Positions 9,215-17,772 of a DNA stretch of 64,000 nucleotides are shown piece after piece. The notes under the pieces were generated by a model. It worked only from the letters and a program-made list of their open reading frames with translations. It was not told where the DNA came from and searched no databases. The first letter of the stretch is position 1, and each line of letters starts with the position of its first letter. This DNA is from Oceanimonas doudoroffii (GTDB taxonomy: Bacteria > Pseudomonadota > Gammaproteobacteria > Enterobacterales > Aeromonadaceae), in assembly GCF_002242685.1 (NCBI RefSeq), contig NZ_NBIM01000007.1:83786-147785 (forward strand), in the 5' to 3' direction. Position numbers and translations under genes: made by a program.

Positions 9215-9664
9215 ATGGCCGACAAATACCGTATTCTGCTGCTCAACGGGCCAAACCTTAACCTGCTGGGCCGACGCGAACCGGGCATTTACGGCAACAA
9301 CAGCCTGAACGACATCGTGGCGCGCCTCACCGAGCAGGCCGCCGGGCGCGATATCGAACTCAGTCACGTCCAATCCAACGCGGAGCACGTTCTGCTCGAC
9401 GCCATCCACCAGGCCGATGGCCGGCAGGATTTTATCATCATCAATCCCGCCGCCTTCACCCACACCAGCGTGGCCCTTCGTGATGCCCTGCTGGGGGTCA
9501 ACATTCCCTTCATTGAAGTGCATTTGTCGAATGTGCACGCCCGTGAACCCTTCCGCCATCATTCCTATCTGGCGGATAAGGCAGTGGGCGTGATCTGCGG
9601 CCTGGGTGCCGATGGTTACGAATTTGCCCTTGAGGCGGCGGCCCGTTATCTGGCTCGTCGCTGA
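9215..9664 (+). CDS. aroQ: 3-Dehydroquinate dehydratase, type II
   Basis: Third step of the shikimate pathway. The 149-residue type II enzyme has [17 protein letters not shown] (catalytic Arg and Tyr loop), [10 protein letters not shown] and [12 protein letters not shown] (catalytic His), as in dodecameric type II enzymes. The ATG at 9215 gives the standard length; upstream in-frame codons would add an unrelated tail. aroQ lies 35 bases before accB, an order common in gammaproteobacteria. Confidence 0.96.
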   Translation: MADKYRILLLNGPNLNLLGRREPGIYGNNSLNDIVARLTEQAAGRDIELSHVQSNAEHVLLDAIHQADGRQDFIIINPAAFTHTSVALRDALLGVNIPFIEVHLSNVHAREPFRHHSYLADKAVGVICGLGADGYEFALEAAARYLARR

Positions 9665-9699
9665 CTCACATCAGCACCAACATAACTAAGAGAACGCTC

Positions 9700-10164
9700 A
9701 TGGATATTCGTAAAATCAAGAAACTGATCGAACTGGTTGAAGAGTCCGGTATCGCCGAGCTGGAAATCGCCGAAGGCGAAGAGTCGGTACGCATCAGCCG
9801 CTACGGCGCCGCCGCCCCGGCCCCGGTGATGCCTCAGTATCAGGTGCAGGCCGCCCCGGCTCCTGCCGCTGCGCCCGCCGCCGCTCCTGCTGCCGCCGCC
9901 CCGGCCGCCGAAGCCGCTCCCGAGCTGAGCGGCCACGTGATGCGTTCTCCCATGGTCGGTACCTTCTACCGTGCCTCCAGCCCCGGCGCCAAGAACTTCG
10001 CTGAAGTCGGCCAGACCGTCAACGTGGGCGACACCCTGTGCATTGTTGAAGCCATGAAGATGATGAACCAGATCGAGGCCGACAAGGCCGGCGTAGTGAA
10101 GGCCATTCTGGTCGACAACGCCCAGCCGGTTGAATTCGACGAGCCCCTGTTCATCATCGAATAA
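9700..10164 (+). CDS. accB: Biotin carboxyl carrier protein of acetyl-CoA carboxylase
   Basis: Carries biotin between the carboxylase and transcarboxylase of acetyl-CoA carboxylase, the first committed step of fatty acid synthesis. It shows the typical three parts: N-terminal domain, an Ala/Pro-rich flexible linker (residues about 36-74), and the biotinyl domain with EAMKMMN, biotinyl lysine K120. Length 154 residues is normal. It precedes accC by 9 bases in one operon. Confidence 0.97.
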   Translation: MDIRKIKKLIELVEESGIAELEIAEGEESVRISRYGAAAPAPVMPQYQVQAAPAPAAAPAAAPAAAAPAAEAAPELSGHVMRSPMVGTFYRASSPGAKNFAEVGQTVNVGDTLCIVEAMKMMNQIEADKAGVVKAILVDNAQPVEFDEPLFIIE

Positions 10165-10173
10165 GGAATTCCC

Positions 10174-11514
10174 ATGCTGGATAAAGTAGTCATCGCCAAC
10201 CGCGGTGAAATCGCCCTTCGCATTCTGCGCGCCTGCAAGGAGCTCGGAATCAAGACGGTCGCGGTGCATTCCACCGCCGACCGCACCCTGAAGCACGTGC
10301 TGCTGGCAGACGAGTCCATCTGTATTGGTGGCAATCAGTCCACCCAGTCGTACCTGAATGTGCCGTCCATCATCGCCGCCGCCGAAGTGACCGACGCCGT
10401 GGCCATTCACCCCGGCTACGGCTTTCTGGCGGAAAACGCCGACTTCGCCGACCAGGTAGAAAAGTCCGGCTTTATCTTTATTGGCCCGCGCGGCGACACC
10501 ATTCGCCTGATGGGTGACAAGGTGTCTGCCATCGAGGCCATGAAGAAGGCCGGCGTACCCTGTGTGCCGGGCTCCGACGGCCCCATCGGCGGCGACGCCA
10601 AGCGCAACGCCGCCATTGCCAAGCGCATTGGTTATCCGGTGATCATCAAGGCCGCCGGTGGCGGCGGTGGTCGCGGCATGCGTGTGGTGCGCTCCGAAGC
10701 CGAACTGGAAAAATCCATCTCCATGACCAAGGCCGAGGCCGGTGCCGCTTTCGGCAACGACATGGTGTATATGGAGAAATTCCTGGAAAACCCGCGCCAC
10801 ATCGAAATTCAGGTGCTGGCCGACGGCCAGGGCAACGCCATTCATCTGGCCGAACGTGACTGCTCCATGCAGCGTCGTCACCAGAAGGTAGTGGAAGAAG
10901 CCCCGGCCCCGGGCATTACCGCCGAGATGCGCAAGTTCATCGGCGAGCGCTGCTGCAAGGCCTGTGTCGACATCGGCTACCGCGGCGCCGGTACCTTTGA
11001 ATTCCTCTATGAAAACGGCGAGTTCTATTTCATTGAGATGAACACCCGTATTCAGGTGGAGCACCCGGTCACCGAGATGATCACCGGTGTGGATCTGATC
11101 AAGGAACAGCTGCGTGTGGCCGCCGGCCTGCCGCTGTCCATTACTCAGGATCAGGTGGTGGTGCGTGGCCATGCCATCGAGTGCCGCATCAACGCCGAAG
11201 ACCCGCGCAGCTTTGTGCCGAGCCCGGGCGAGATCACCCGCTTCCACTCTCCGGGTGGCCTGGGTGTGCGCTGGGACTCCCACATTTATGCCGGCTATCG
11301 AGTACCGCCCTACTACGACTCCATGATCGGCAAGCTGATCTGCTACGGCGAAAACCGCGATATCGCCATCGCCCGCATGAAGCACGCCCTCAACGAGCTG
11401 GTGATTGACGGCATCAAGACCAATATTCCGCTGCACAAGGAAATCATGAGCGATGAGAACTTCCGCAATGGCGGAACCAACATCCATTACCTTGAGAAGA
11501 AGCTGGGCCTGTAA
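10174..11514 (+). CDS. accC: Biotin carboxylase of acetyl-CoA carboxylase
   Basis: ATP-grasp enzyme that carboxylates biotin on AccB. Visible landmarks are [12 protein letters not shown] at the N-terminus, the glycine-rich ATP loop [27 protein letters not shown] and the RINAEDP segment. At 446 residues it matches E. coli AccC. It ends the aroQ-accB-accC transcription unit, with a terminator at 11533-11555. Confidence 0.98.
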   Translation: MLDKVVIANRGEIALRILRACKELGIKTVAVHSTADRTLKHVLLADESICIGGNQSTQSYLNVPSIIAAAEVTDAVAIHPGYGFLAENADFADQVEKSGFIFIGPRGDTIRLMGDKVSAIEAMKKAGVPCVPGSDGPIGGDAKRNAAIAKRIGYPVIIKAAGGGGGRGMRVVRSEAELEKSISMTKAEAGAAFGNDMVYMEKFLENPRHIEIQVLADGQGNAIHLAERDCSMQRRHQKVVEEAPAPGITAEMRKFIGERCCKACVDIGYRGAGTFEFLYENGEFYFIEMNTRIQVEHPVTEMITGVDLIKEQLRVAAGLPLSITQDQVVVRGHAIECRINAEDPRSFVPSPGEITRFHSPGGLGVRWDSHIYAGYRVPPYYDSMIGKLICYGENRDIAIARMKHALNELVIDGIKTNIPLHKEIMSDENFRNGGTNIHYLEKKLGL

Positions 11515-11532
11515 GGCTCACGCGGAATAATC

Positions 11533-11555
11533 AAACGGCGCCTTGAGCGCCGTTT
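11533..11555 (+). terminator. Terminator after accC
   Basis: Stem AAACGGCGC / GCGCCGTTT, loop CTTGA, followed by TTGTTT. It starts 18 bases after the accC stop. Confidence 0.92.
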
Positions 11556-11582
11556 TTGTTTAAGGAGCGACAACAGAGGACC

Positions 11583-11665
11583 GTAGGTTGGAATGAGCCT
11601 CGGCGAATTCCAACATGTCACAGGCGCCTTCTTGTTGTGAATTCGCTGCGCTCATCGCCAACCTT
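11583..11665. repeat. Palindromic 83-bp repeat, copy A
   Basis: Begins GTAGGTTGGAATGAGCC and ends CTCATCGCCAACCT, with inverted termini and two internal hairpins (TTGGAAT...AATTCCAA; GTTGTGA...TCATCGCCAAC). About four fifths identical to copy B at 12130. The form is that of a non-coding MITE-like or extragenic palindrome; no transposase is linked. Confidence 0.75.
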
Positions 11666-11770
11666 CTGCTTTCCGGGTGCGATATGCTTAGCATTACGCG
11701 ACCGCAGCGGTTTTTCCCAAACTGGCCAGCCGCTACACTACGCCCTCAGCCCACTGAGACAAACACCAAC

Positions 11771-12133
11771 ATGAACATTCATCGCATCAATCCCTGCAAA
11801 CGCTGGTCCGACATTACCGTGTTCAACGGCATCGCCCATTTTGTGGAGGTGCCCGAGGGGGATCTGTCCGCCGGCATTGAAGAGCAGACCCGCCAGGTGA
11901 TGGTTCAGGCCGAACAGGCCCTGGCCAAGATAGGCAGCGACAAGGGCCGGCTGCTGTCGGTAACCATCTACCTCACCGACTTTGCCAACCTGCCCGCCTT
12001 TAATGCGGTGTGGGACGAGTGGTTCCCGGAAGGCACCGCCCCCAGCCGCGCCTGCGTAAAGGCCGAGCTGGCCAACCCCGACTACCTGGTGGAGATGGCC
12101 TTTGTTGCCGCCGCCGGCGAAGAGTACTTGTAG
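11771..12133 (+). CDS. RidA/YjgF-family protein, YoaB-like
   Basis: A 120-residue member of the Rid family. RidA proper hydrolyses reactive enamines/imines from PLP enzymes, but this sequence follows the YoaB branch: NIHRINPCKRWSDITVFNG at the start, a VTIYLTD strand, AWDEW-like VWDEWFPEGTAPSR, and KAELANPDYLVEMAFVAA. The ATG at 11771 aligns with YoaB starts. The gene sits between two copies of a palindromic repeat, and its TAG stop (12131-12133) lies inside copy B, so the repeat sets the C-terminus EEYL. Chemistry of this branch is unproven. Confidence 0.85.
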   Translation: MNIHRINPCKRWSDITVFNGIAHFVEVPEGDLSAGIEEQTRQVMVQAEQALAKIGSDKGRLLSVTIYLTDFANLPAFNAVWDEWFPEGTAPSRACVKAELANPDYLVEMAFVAAAGEEYL

Positions 12134-12211
12134 GTTGAAATGAGCCTCGGCGAATTCCAACGCTACACCGGCGCCTTCGTGTTGGGATTCGCTTAGCTCA
12201 TCACAACCTAC
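12130..12211. repeat. Palindromic 82-bp repeat, copy B
   Basis: GTAGGTTGAAATGAGCC through CTCATCACAACCTAC, with perfect GTAGGTTG/CAACCTAC ends. The first TAG is the stop codon of the upstream RidA-family gene. Same design as copy A at 11583. Confidence 0.8.
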
Positions 12212-12317
12212 CGCCCGGATCCCCTAGGTTTTCCTCGTTCCCGTGCTCTGCCTGGAAGCGAGTGCACATGACAAGTGGAGCGCGGGCGAGCCGCCAGCGC
12301 TCCAGAAAACACCCGCA

Positions 12318-12343
12318 TATTCGCTGCGCTCATCACAACCTAC
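12318..12343. repeat. Right half of the palindromic repeat, copy C
   Basis: TATTCGCTGCGCTCATCAC followed by AACCTAC matches only the right arm of copies A and B; the left arm is absent. It is probably a decayed or truncated copy. Confidence 0.65.
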
Positions 12344-12418
12344 CGCCAAAAGCGGGGGCGAGTTTGTTCCTCTATTCCCCCACTGGTATGCTTCGCCCCT
12401 TCCTGAAGGAGCCTTCCA

Positions 12419-12655
12419 ATGACTTCCATTGTTTCCGTGGCCCGGCGCGAAGCCTTGCTCAGCGTGCTGCTGGCCCTGCTTTATCTTGCGGCCTGGGCAG
12501 CCTGTGCCTGGCTGGTGCCGCCGGCGCTGACCCTGGCCGGCTGGCCACTGTGGTTTTTGCTGAGCTGCCTGTTCAATCCGCTGCTGTTTATTGTGCTGTG
12601 CGCGCTTATGGTGCGCTGGTGTTTCAGGGCGGTTAACCTGGAAGCCTCATCATGA
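12419..12655 (+). CDS. yhdT: YhdT-family small membrane protein (DUF997)
   Basis: A 78-residue protein with two membrane helices (about residues 13-35 and 42-66) and the conserved GWPLWFLLSCLFNPLLFIVLC. As in E. coli it lies immediately before panF, overlapping it by 4 bases (ATGA at 12652), so the two are translationally coupled and it may be an accessory subunit of the symporter. No activity is known. Confidence 0.9.
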   Translation: MTSIVSVARREALLSVLLALLYLAAWAACAWLVPPALTLAGWPLWFLLSCLFNPLLFIVLCALMVRWCFRAVNLEASS

Positions 12656-14103
12656 ATGCCGGACTGATGATTCCCCTGCTGGTGTATCTGGCGGTGATGA
12701 TTGGCCTGGGACTGTGGCTGGGCCGTCGCCGCAGCGAAGGCGGCTTTGTGCAGGACTATTTCCTTGGCAGCCGCTCCATGGGCGGCTTTGTGCTGGCCAT
12801 GACCATGGTGGCCACCTATGCCTCGGCCTCGTCTTTTATTGGCGGCCCCGGCGCGGCCTACCGCATGGGGTTGGGCTGGGTGCTGCTGGCGATGATCCAG
12901 GTGCCCACGGTGTGGCTGACCCTGGGGGTGCTGGGCAAACAGTTCGCCCATATCGCCCGGCGGGTGAACGCGCTCACCATTAACGACATGCTGCAGGCCC
13001 GCTACCAAAGCCCGCTGGTGGTGCTGCTGGCGGGCCTGGGCCTGCTCGCCGCCTTTGTGGCCACCATGGTGGTGCAGTTTATCGGCGGTGCCCGGCTGCT
13101 GGAAACCGTGACCGGACTGTCGTATCAGAGCGGACTCATGCTGTTTGCCGGCGCCGTGCTGCTCTATACCCTGGTGGGCGGCTTTCGCGCCGTGGTGGTG
13201 ACCGACGCCGTGCAGGGCATTCTGATGCTGCTGGGCACTGTGGTGCTGCTGGCCGGCGTGCTGCAGGCCGGCGGCGGCGCCGCCACCATGTTTGCCGAGC
13301 TGAAAGCCATCGATCCCGGGCTGGTGCAGCCTCAGGGCCCCGACGGCTTTCTCTCCATGAGCTTTATGCTGTCGTTCTGGGTGCTGGTGTGCTTTGGGGT
13401 AATAGGCCTGCCCCATTCGGCGGTACGCTGCCTGGCCTACAAAGACAGCGCCGCCATGCACAGGGGCATTATTATCGGCACCCTGGTTGGGGCCGTGCTG
13501 ATGTTTGGCATGCACTTCGCCGGGGCGCTGGGGCGCGTGCTGGTGCCTGAGCTAACCGTACCCGACAAGGTGATGCCCACCCTGATGCTCACCGTTCTGC
13601 CGCCGCTGGTGGCCGGGCTGTTTCTGGCCGGGCCCATGGCCGCCATTATGTCGACCATCGACTCCCAGCTTATTCAGGCCGCCGCCACCCTGGTAAAGGA
13701 TCTTTACCTTAACCACCTATGCAAAACCCAGCCGGCGCCGGCCGTGATCAAGCGCGCCAGCAAGCTGGTGACCCTGACCCTGGGGCTGATAGTGCTGTGG
13801 GCGGCCCTGAGTCCGCCGGAGATGATCATCTGGCTCAACCTGATGGCCTTTGGCGCCCTGCAGGCTATCTTTTTCTGGCCGCTGGTGCTGGGCCTGTACT
13901 GGTGGCGGGGCAACAGCACCGGCGCACTGGCCTCCATGCTCACCGGTGCCATCAGCTACAGCCTGCTGCTGCACTTTGGCATCAAGCCCCTGGGGCTGCA
14001 CGCCATCGTGCCGAGCCTGGCGCTCTCGGGCCTGGCCTATGTGGTGGGATCTCTGCTCACGCCGCCGCCCTCACCCGAAGTGCGTACCCTGTTTGGCCGC
14101 TGA
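12652..14103 (+). CDS. panF: Sodium/pantothenate symporter
   Basis: Sodium:solute symporter of the SSS family importing pantothenate for CoA synthesis. The 483-residue protein has 12-13 hydrophobic segments and the family sequences GSRSMGGFVLAMTMVATYASASSFIGGPGAAYRMG, given here as parts GSRSMGGFVLA and SSFIGGPGAAYRMG, plus GLFLAGPMAAIMSTIDSQL. Gene order yhdT-panF-prmA is the enterobacterial one and supports the assignment over other SSS members. Confidence 0.95.
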   Translation: MNAGLMIPLLVYLAVMIGLGLWLGRRRSEGGFVQDYFLGSRSMGGFVLAMTMVATYASASSFIGGPGAAYRMGLGWVLLAMIQVPTVWLTLGVLGKQFAHIARRVNALTINDMLQARYQSPLVVLLAGLGLLAAFVATMVVQFIGGARLLETVTGLSYQSGLMLFAGAVLLYTLVGGFRAVVVTDAVQGILMLLGTVVLLAGVLQAGGGAATMFAELKAIDPGLVQPQGPDGFLSMSFMLSFWVLVCFGVIGLPHSAVRCLAYKDSAAMHRGIIIGTLVGAVLMFGMHFAGALGRVLVPELTVPDKVMPTLMLTVLPPLVAGLFLAGPMAAIMSTIDSQLIQAAATLVKDLYLNHLCKTQPAPAVIKRASKLVTLTLGLIVLWAALSPPEMIIWLNLMAFGALQAIFFWPLVLGLYWWRGNSTGALASMLTGAISYSLLLHFGIKPLGLHAIVPSLALSGLAYVVGSLLTPPPSPEVRTLFGR

Positions 14104-14184
14104 GCCAGTTCCCGGTGTCCGCGCCAGCGGACACCGGGGCCAGCTGTGTTAGAATTGCGGTTTTAGCCCATAACGAAGAACGCC

Positions 14185-15060
14185 ATGCCCTGGATACAAA
14201 TTCGCATCAACGCCACCGAAAAGACCGCCGACAAGGTCAGCAACATGCTCTCCGGCCGCGGCGCCCAGGCGGTGACCTACATGGACGCCGAAGACAAGCC
14301 GGTGTTTGAGCCCCTGCCCGGTGAAACCCTGCTGTGGGACGACACCGTAGTGGTGGGCCTGTTCGACGCCGAAACCGATCCGGCGCCCATCATCGACTTT
14401 CTGAAGAAGTTCTACCGCAAGGATCTGGTGTATAAGGTGGAGCAGCTGGAAGACAAGGACTGGGTGCGCGAGTGGATGGACAGCTTTCACCCCATGCGCT
14501 TTGGCAAGCGGCTGTGGATTTGCCCCAGCTGGCGTGACGTGCCCGACCCCGAGGCGGTGAACGTGATGCTGGATCCGGGACTGGCCTTTGGCACCGGCAC
14601 CCACCCTACCACCGCCCTGTGCCTGGAATGGCTCGACGGCCAGGATCTGGCCGGCAAAACCGTGATCGACTTTGGCTGCGGCTCCGGCATTCTGGCGCTG
14701 GCGGCGCTCAAGCTGGGCGCCAAAGAGGTGATTGGCATCGACATTGATCCACAGGCGCTGCAGGCCAGCCGCGACAACGCCGAGCGCAACGGCGTGGCCG
14801 ACCGGCTGAGCGTGTATCTGCCGCAAGACCAGCCCGAGGGCCTGCAGGCCGACGTGGTGGTGGCCAATATTCTGGCCGGCCCGCTGAAAGAGCTCTCCCC
14901 CATCATCAGCGGCCTGGTGCGTCCGGGCGGCTCGCTGGCGCTGTCTGGCATCCTCGAAACCCAGGCCGAGGGCCTGAATCAGGTCTACGATCAGTGGTTC
15001 GCCATGGCCGAACCCGAGTTCCGGGAAGAATGGGCCCGCCTGAACGGCAGCAAACACTGA
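14185..15060 (+). CDS. prmA: Ribosomal protein L11 methyltransferase
   Basis: SAM-dependent enzyme that trimethylates ribosomal protein L11. The N-terminal L11-recognition domain starts [19 protein letters not shown]; the methyltransferase fold carries [20 protein letters not shown] and [10 protein letters not shown] (catalytic NxxxGPL-type motif). Length 291 residues matches E. coli PrmA. It is 81 bases downstream of panF and ends at a strong terminator. Confidence 0.97.
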   Translation: MPWIQIRINATEKTADKVSNMLSGRGAQAVTYMDAEDKPVFEPLPGETLLWDDTVVVGLFDAETDPAPIIDFLKKFYRKDLVYKVEQLEDKDWVREWMDSFHPMRFGKRLWICPSWRDVPDPEAVNVMLDPGLAFGTGTHPTTALCLEWLDGQDLAGKTVIDFGCGSGILALAALKLGAKEVIGIDIDPQALQASRDNAERNGVADRLSVYLPQDQPEGLQADVVVANILAGPLKELSPIISGLVRPGGSLALSGILETQAEGLNQVYDQWFAMAEPEFREEWARLNGSKH

Positions 15061-15061
15061 C

Positions 15062-15085
15062 AAAAGGCTCCCTACGGAGCCTTTT
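15062..15085 (+). terminator. Terminator after prmA
   Basis: Stem AAAAGGCTCC / GGAGCCTTTT with CTAC loop, followed by TTAA, immediately after the prmA stop. It separates prmA from dusB-fis. Confidence 0.93.
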
Positions 15086-15171
15086 TTAACCCTGAAAGCG
15101 CGCCACCATTGCATAAAAAATGCACCGGCATCTTGACTTATAAAAAATTATGCGCCGCTCAATTTGTGAGC

Positions 15172-15200
15172 TTTTCAGCACCGCCAAAAATGCGTAAGAT
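15172..15200 (+). promoter_or_regulatory. Candidate dusB-fis promoter
   Basis: TTTTCA (15172-15177), 17-bp spacer, TAAGAT (15195-15200), followed by a GC-rich discriminator ACGCGACCC. A GC-rich discriminator is expected for fis promoters under growth-rate and ppGpp control. It lies 33 bases before the dusB ATG, below the prmA terminator. Confidence 0.5.
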
Positions 15201-15232
15201 ACGCGACCCTGAGCCGAGACAGCCTTATCCTC

Positions 15233-16222
15233 ATGGAAATTGGTCCTTACAAACTGGACGCCCCCCTGCTGGTGGCACCGATGGCGGGCGTAACCGATCG
15301 ACCCTTCCGCACCCTGTGCATGCGCATGGGTGCGGGCATGGCCGTGTCGGAAATGATGTCGGCCAATCCCCTGCTGCGGGATTCCGACAAATCGCGCCGG
15401 CGTATGGACCATGAAGGGGAAAGCGGTATTCGCTCCGTGCAGATTGCCGGAGCCGATCCGGCGTTGATGGCCGATGCTGCCCGATACAATGTGGATCAGG
15501 GTGCGCAGATCATCGACATCAACATGGGCTGTCCGGCAAAGAAAGTAAACAAGAAGATGGCAGGCTCCGCCCTGCTGCAATTCCCGGAGCTGGTGCAGGA
15601 CATCGTCAGCGCCGTGGTAACTGCAGTGTCGGTGCCGGTGACCCTGAAAATTCGTACCGGCTGGGATCCGGATAACCGTAACGGCGTGCACATTGCCCGC
15701 ATTGCCGAAGACAGCGGAATTCGAGCCCTGGCCGTGCATGGCCGCACCCGTGCCTGCATGTACAAGGGGAACGCGGAATACGACACCATCAGGGCAATCA
15801 AACAGGCCGTCTCGATGCCCGTTGTTGCCAACGGAGACATCACCAGCCCGCAAAAGGCGCGGTTTGTGCTGGATTACACCGGCGCCGATGCCATTATGAT
15901 TGGCCGGGCTGCGCAGGGACGGCCGTGGATTTTCAGAGAAATCCGCCACTATCTTGAGCATGGCACCACCCCAGCACCGCTCCCGATGGAACAGGAGCAG
16001 GCAATGATTCGGGAACACGTTACCGCGCTGCATGACTTTTATGGCGAGGTAATGGGTGTGAGGATTGCCCGAAAGCATGTGGGATGGTACCTGCAGGAAA
16101 GTGACGCGGGCCGTGACTTTCGCCGTAATTTCAATGCTCTCGAAGAGGCCGGGCAGCAGCTCGACGCTTTGGAGCAGTTTTTCGCGAATAATAGCTTAAC
16201 GAACAATAGAAGAGCCGACTGA
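15233..16222 (+). CDS. dusB: tRNA-dihydrouridine synthase B
   Basis: FMN/NADPH enzyme reducing specific D-loop uridines of tRNA. The TIM-barrel start [14 protein letters not shown] and the active-site [14 protein letters not shown] are clear, with catalytic C100 at the same number as in E. coli DusB. At 329 residues it is of normal length. It is followed after two bases by fis in the conserved dusB-fis operon. Confidence 0.97.
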   Translation: MEIGPYKLDAPLLVAPMAGVTDRPFRTLCMRMGAGMAVSEMMSANPLLRDSDKSRRRMDHEGESGIRSVQIAGADPALMADAARYNVDQGAQIIDINMGCPAKKVNKKMAGSALLQFPELVQDIVSAVVTAVSVPVTLKIRTGWDPDNRNGVHIARIAEDSGIRALAVHGRTRACMYKGNAEYDTIRAIKQAVSMPVVANGDITSPQKARFVLDYTGADAIMIGRAAQGRPWIFREIRHYLEHGTTPAPLPMEQEQAMIREHVTALHDFYGEVMGVRIARKHVGWYLQESDAGRDFRRNFNALEEAGQQLDALEQFFANNSLTNNRRAD

Positions 16223-16224
16223 AT

Positions 16225-16524
16225 ATGTTCGAACAAACTACGACTTCTGACGCACTGGTAACCACCACCAAATCTCCGACTTCCGAGCAGCCGACCCAGC
16301 GCCCGCTGCGCAACTCCGTGGAGCAGGCCCTGCGCAACTACCTGTCTCAGCTTAACGGCCAGGAAGTCACCGAGCTGTATGAGCTGGTTCTCTCCGAAGT
16401 CGAAGCGCCCATGCTGGACGTGATCATGCAGTACACCCGCGGCAACCAGACCCGCGCCGCCAACATGATGGGCATTAACCGCGGCACCCTGCGCAAGAAG
16501 CTCAAGAAATACGGCATGAACTGA
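16225..16524 (+). CDS. fis: DNA-binding protein Fis
   Basis: Nucleoid protein and activator of rRNA and tRNA promoters, also required for some site-specific inversions. The C-terminal helix-turn-helix [20 protein letters not shown] is essentially the enterobacterial one and the length (99 residues) is standard. Start codon lies 2 bases after the dusB stop. Followed by a terminator at 16552-16581. Confidence 0.98.
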   Translation: MFEQTTTSDALVTTTKSPTSEQPTQRPLRNSVEQALRNYLSQLNGQEVTELYELVLSEVEAPMLDVIMQYTRGNQTRAANMMGINRGTLRKKLKKYGMN

Positions 16525-16551
16525 TAACATTCAGTTAAAGCACTGATTTTT

Positions 16552-16581
16552 AAGGCGTTAACTCGAAATGGTTAACGCCTT
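16552..16581 (+). terminator. Terminator after fis
   Basis: Stem AAGGCGTTAAC / GTTAACGCCTT, 8-base loop, followed by TTTCTTT. Confidence 0.92.
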
Positions 16582-16667
16582 TTTCTTTGCGCCCAAGAAA
16601 CACCCCAACAGGCAATCCATGGCTGGATAGGCTTTACTTTAGTCACCCCCCACTGGAGGCTATTGCC

Positions 16668-17261
16668 ATGCGATTCAGAACAACATCCACCATCACGCTT
16701 GCCGCCCTGCTCGCCGGCGGCACATTCTGGGTTGCGGCCGCGACCAGCAGCGATCAGTTCTCGCCCTATGTTGATGCCAAAGGCACAATCAGCCGCCCCA
16801 CCGCATTTCGTGATGAATGGGTTCACATAGGCAGCTGGTTTGTGCGTGAAGATGATCAGGCCAGCGGGCCCGGTGTGCACGACGTATATGCGGAACCTTC
16901 GGCCGTGAAAAGCTTTAAACAAAACGGGCAGTGGCCAGATGGTGCCACCCTGGTCAAAGAAATAAGTAGTATTCGTGAAGGTCAGAAAGCAACCGGCTTT
17001 GCTCAATGGGCGGGCGAACCGGGTGTTTGGTTTGTGATGGTACGCGACCGCAAGAACCGCTTTCCCGAGAATGCAGCCTGGGGAGAAGGCTGGGGCTGGG
17101 CACTGTTCACACAAGACAGCCCCGAAGTCAGTCTGACCAAAAACTGGAAAGGCGAAGGCTTTAACAACTGCTTCGGGTGCCACGTGCCGGCGAAAGACGC
17201 CGAATGGGTCTACATCGAGGGCTACCCGACGATTCGTGATTCGGCGAACTACGGAAACTGA
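16668..17261 (+). CDS. Cytochrome P460-family periplasmic c-type haem protein
   Basis: A 197-residue exported protein: signal peptide residues 1-25 (MRFRTTSTITLAALLAGGTF, then AAA) and a mature beta-rich domain that begins with FSPYVD and FRDEWVHIGSW. The single haem c motif CFGCH (C168, C171, H172) sits in NNCFGCHVPAKDAEWVY, the usual C-terminal position in cytochrome P460 and c'-beta proteins. Known relatives oxidise hydroxylamine or bind NO; many homologues are uncharacterised. The ATG at 16668 is preceded by CTGGAGG. It stands alone after the fis terminator with no electron-transfer partner beside it, so the role is open (oxidase, NO sink or stress protein). Confidence 0.82.
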   Translation: MRFRTTSTITLAALLAGGTFWVAAATSSDQFSPYVDAKGTISRPTAFRDEWVHIGSWFVREDDQASGPGVHDVYAEPSAVKSFKQNGQWPDGATLVKEISSIREGQKATGFAQWAGEPGVWFVMVRDRKNRFPENAAWGEGWGWALFTQDSPEVSLTKNWKGEGFNNCFGCHVPAKDAEWVYIEGYPTIRDSANYGN

Positions 17262-17526
17262 CACTGACGCTGCTTAAACATTGACACAGCCCACGCACTG
17301 GCTCTGGTGCCGCAGAACAGGCAATTCAAGGCCAGTGCAAACACCACTGACGGTCAAAGAATATTCGCTAAAGGCCTTTCAGATCTGATCTGTCACGAAG
17401 AATTGGAAGCCAAGCCAGGTAGTGACCACCGGCAGGGCCATCATCATGCATGCAGTACCGCCATATTTTTGCCCACATGGTCACTTTCGATAAAACGGAC
17501 TGTTATCCCACTCAGGCTTTGCCGGT

Positions 17527-17721
17527 TTATCCCTTCAACACCGCCTTCAGCCTGGCAAAGGGCTTCATGTCATCGGTAACGTCAATGTCATCATAGTCCG
17601 GGTTGGTGGCGTATAGCGAATAACCGCCCTCGGCGATTTTGCGCACCACTCGCAGCAGGTATTGATCGTCTCCGGTTTGATCCTGTTGTTCTATGGTTCG
17701 GCAGAACGTCATCGTGTCCAT
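17527..17721 (-). CDS. Small hypothetical protein downstream of mmsA
   Basis: A 64-residue frame, MDTMTFCRTIEQQDQTGDDQ and ending RLKAVLKG, with a charged soluble composition and no motif I recognise. An alternative start is the GTG one codon earlier or the ATG at 17712. It lies on the mmsA strand but beyond that gene's terminator, so it would need its own promoter or read-through. Coding status is uncertain. Confidence 0.4.
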   Translation of the reverse strand: MDTMTFCRTIEQQDQTGDDQYLLRVVRKIAEGGYSLYATNPDYDDIDVTDDMKPFARLKAVLKG

Positions 17722-17741
17722 CACTGATCGTGCCTGATGGG

Positions 17742-17764
17742 AAGGGCCACCCGGAGTGGCCCTT
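17742..17764 (-). terminator. Terminator after mmsA
   Basis: Stem AAGGGCCAC / GTGGCCCTT with 5-base loop, 8 bases beyond the mmsA stop on the minus strand. The T-run is short (TT then CCC), so termination may be partial. Confidence 0.7.
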
Positions 17765-17772
17765 CTGAGTAA

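Noticed and set aside
9646..11487. 613-codon minus-strand open frame opposite accB-accC
   Set aside because: Shadow of accB and accC; no signal, motif or ribosome-binding site.
17307..17579. 90-codon plus-strand frame after the P460 gene
   Set aside because: No ribosome-binding site, no recognisable motif, and it runs into the convergent small frame; treated as chance.
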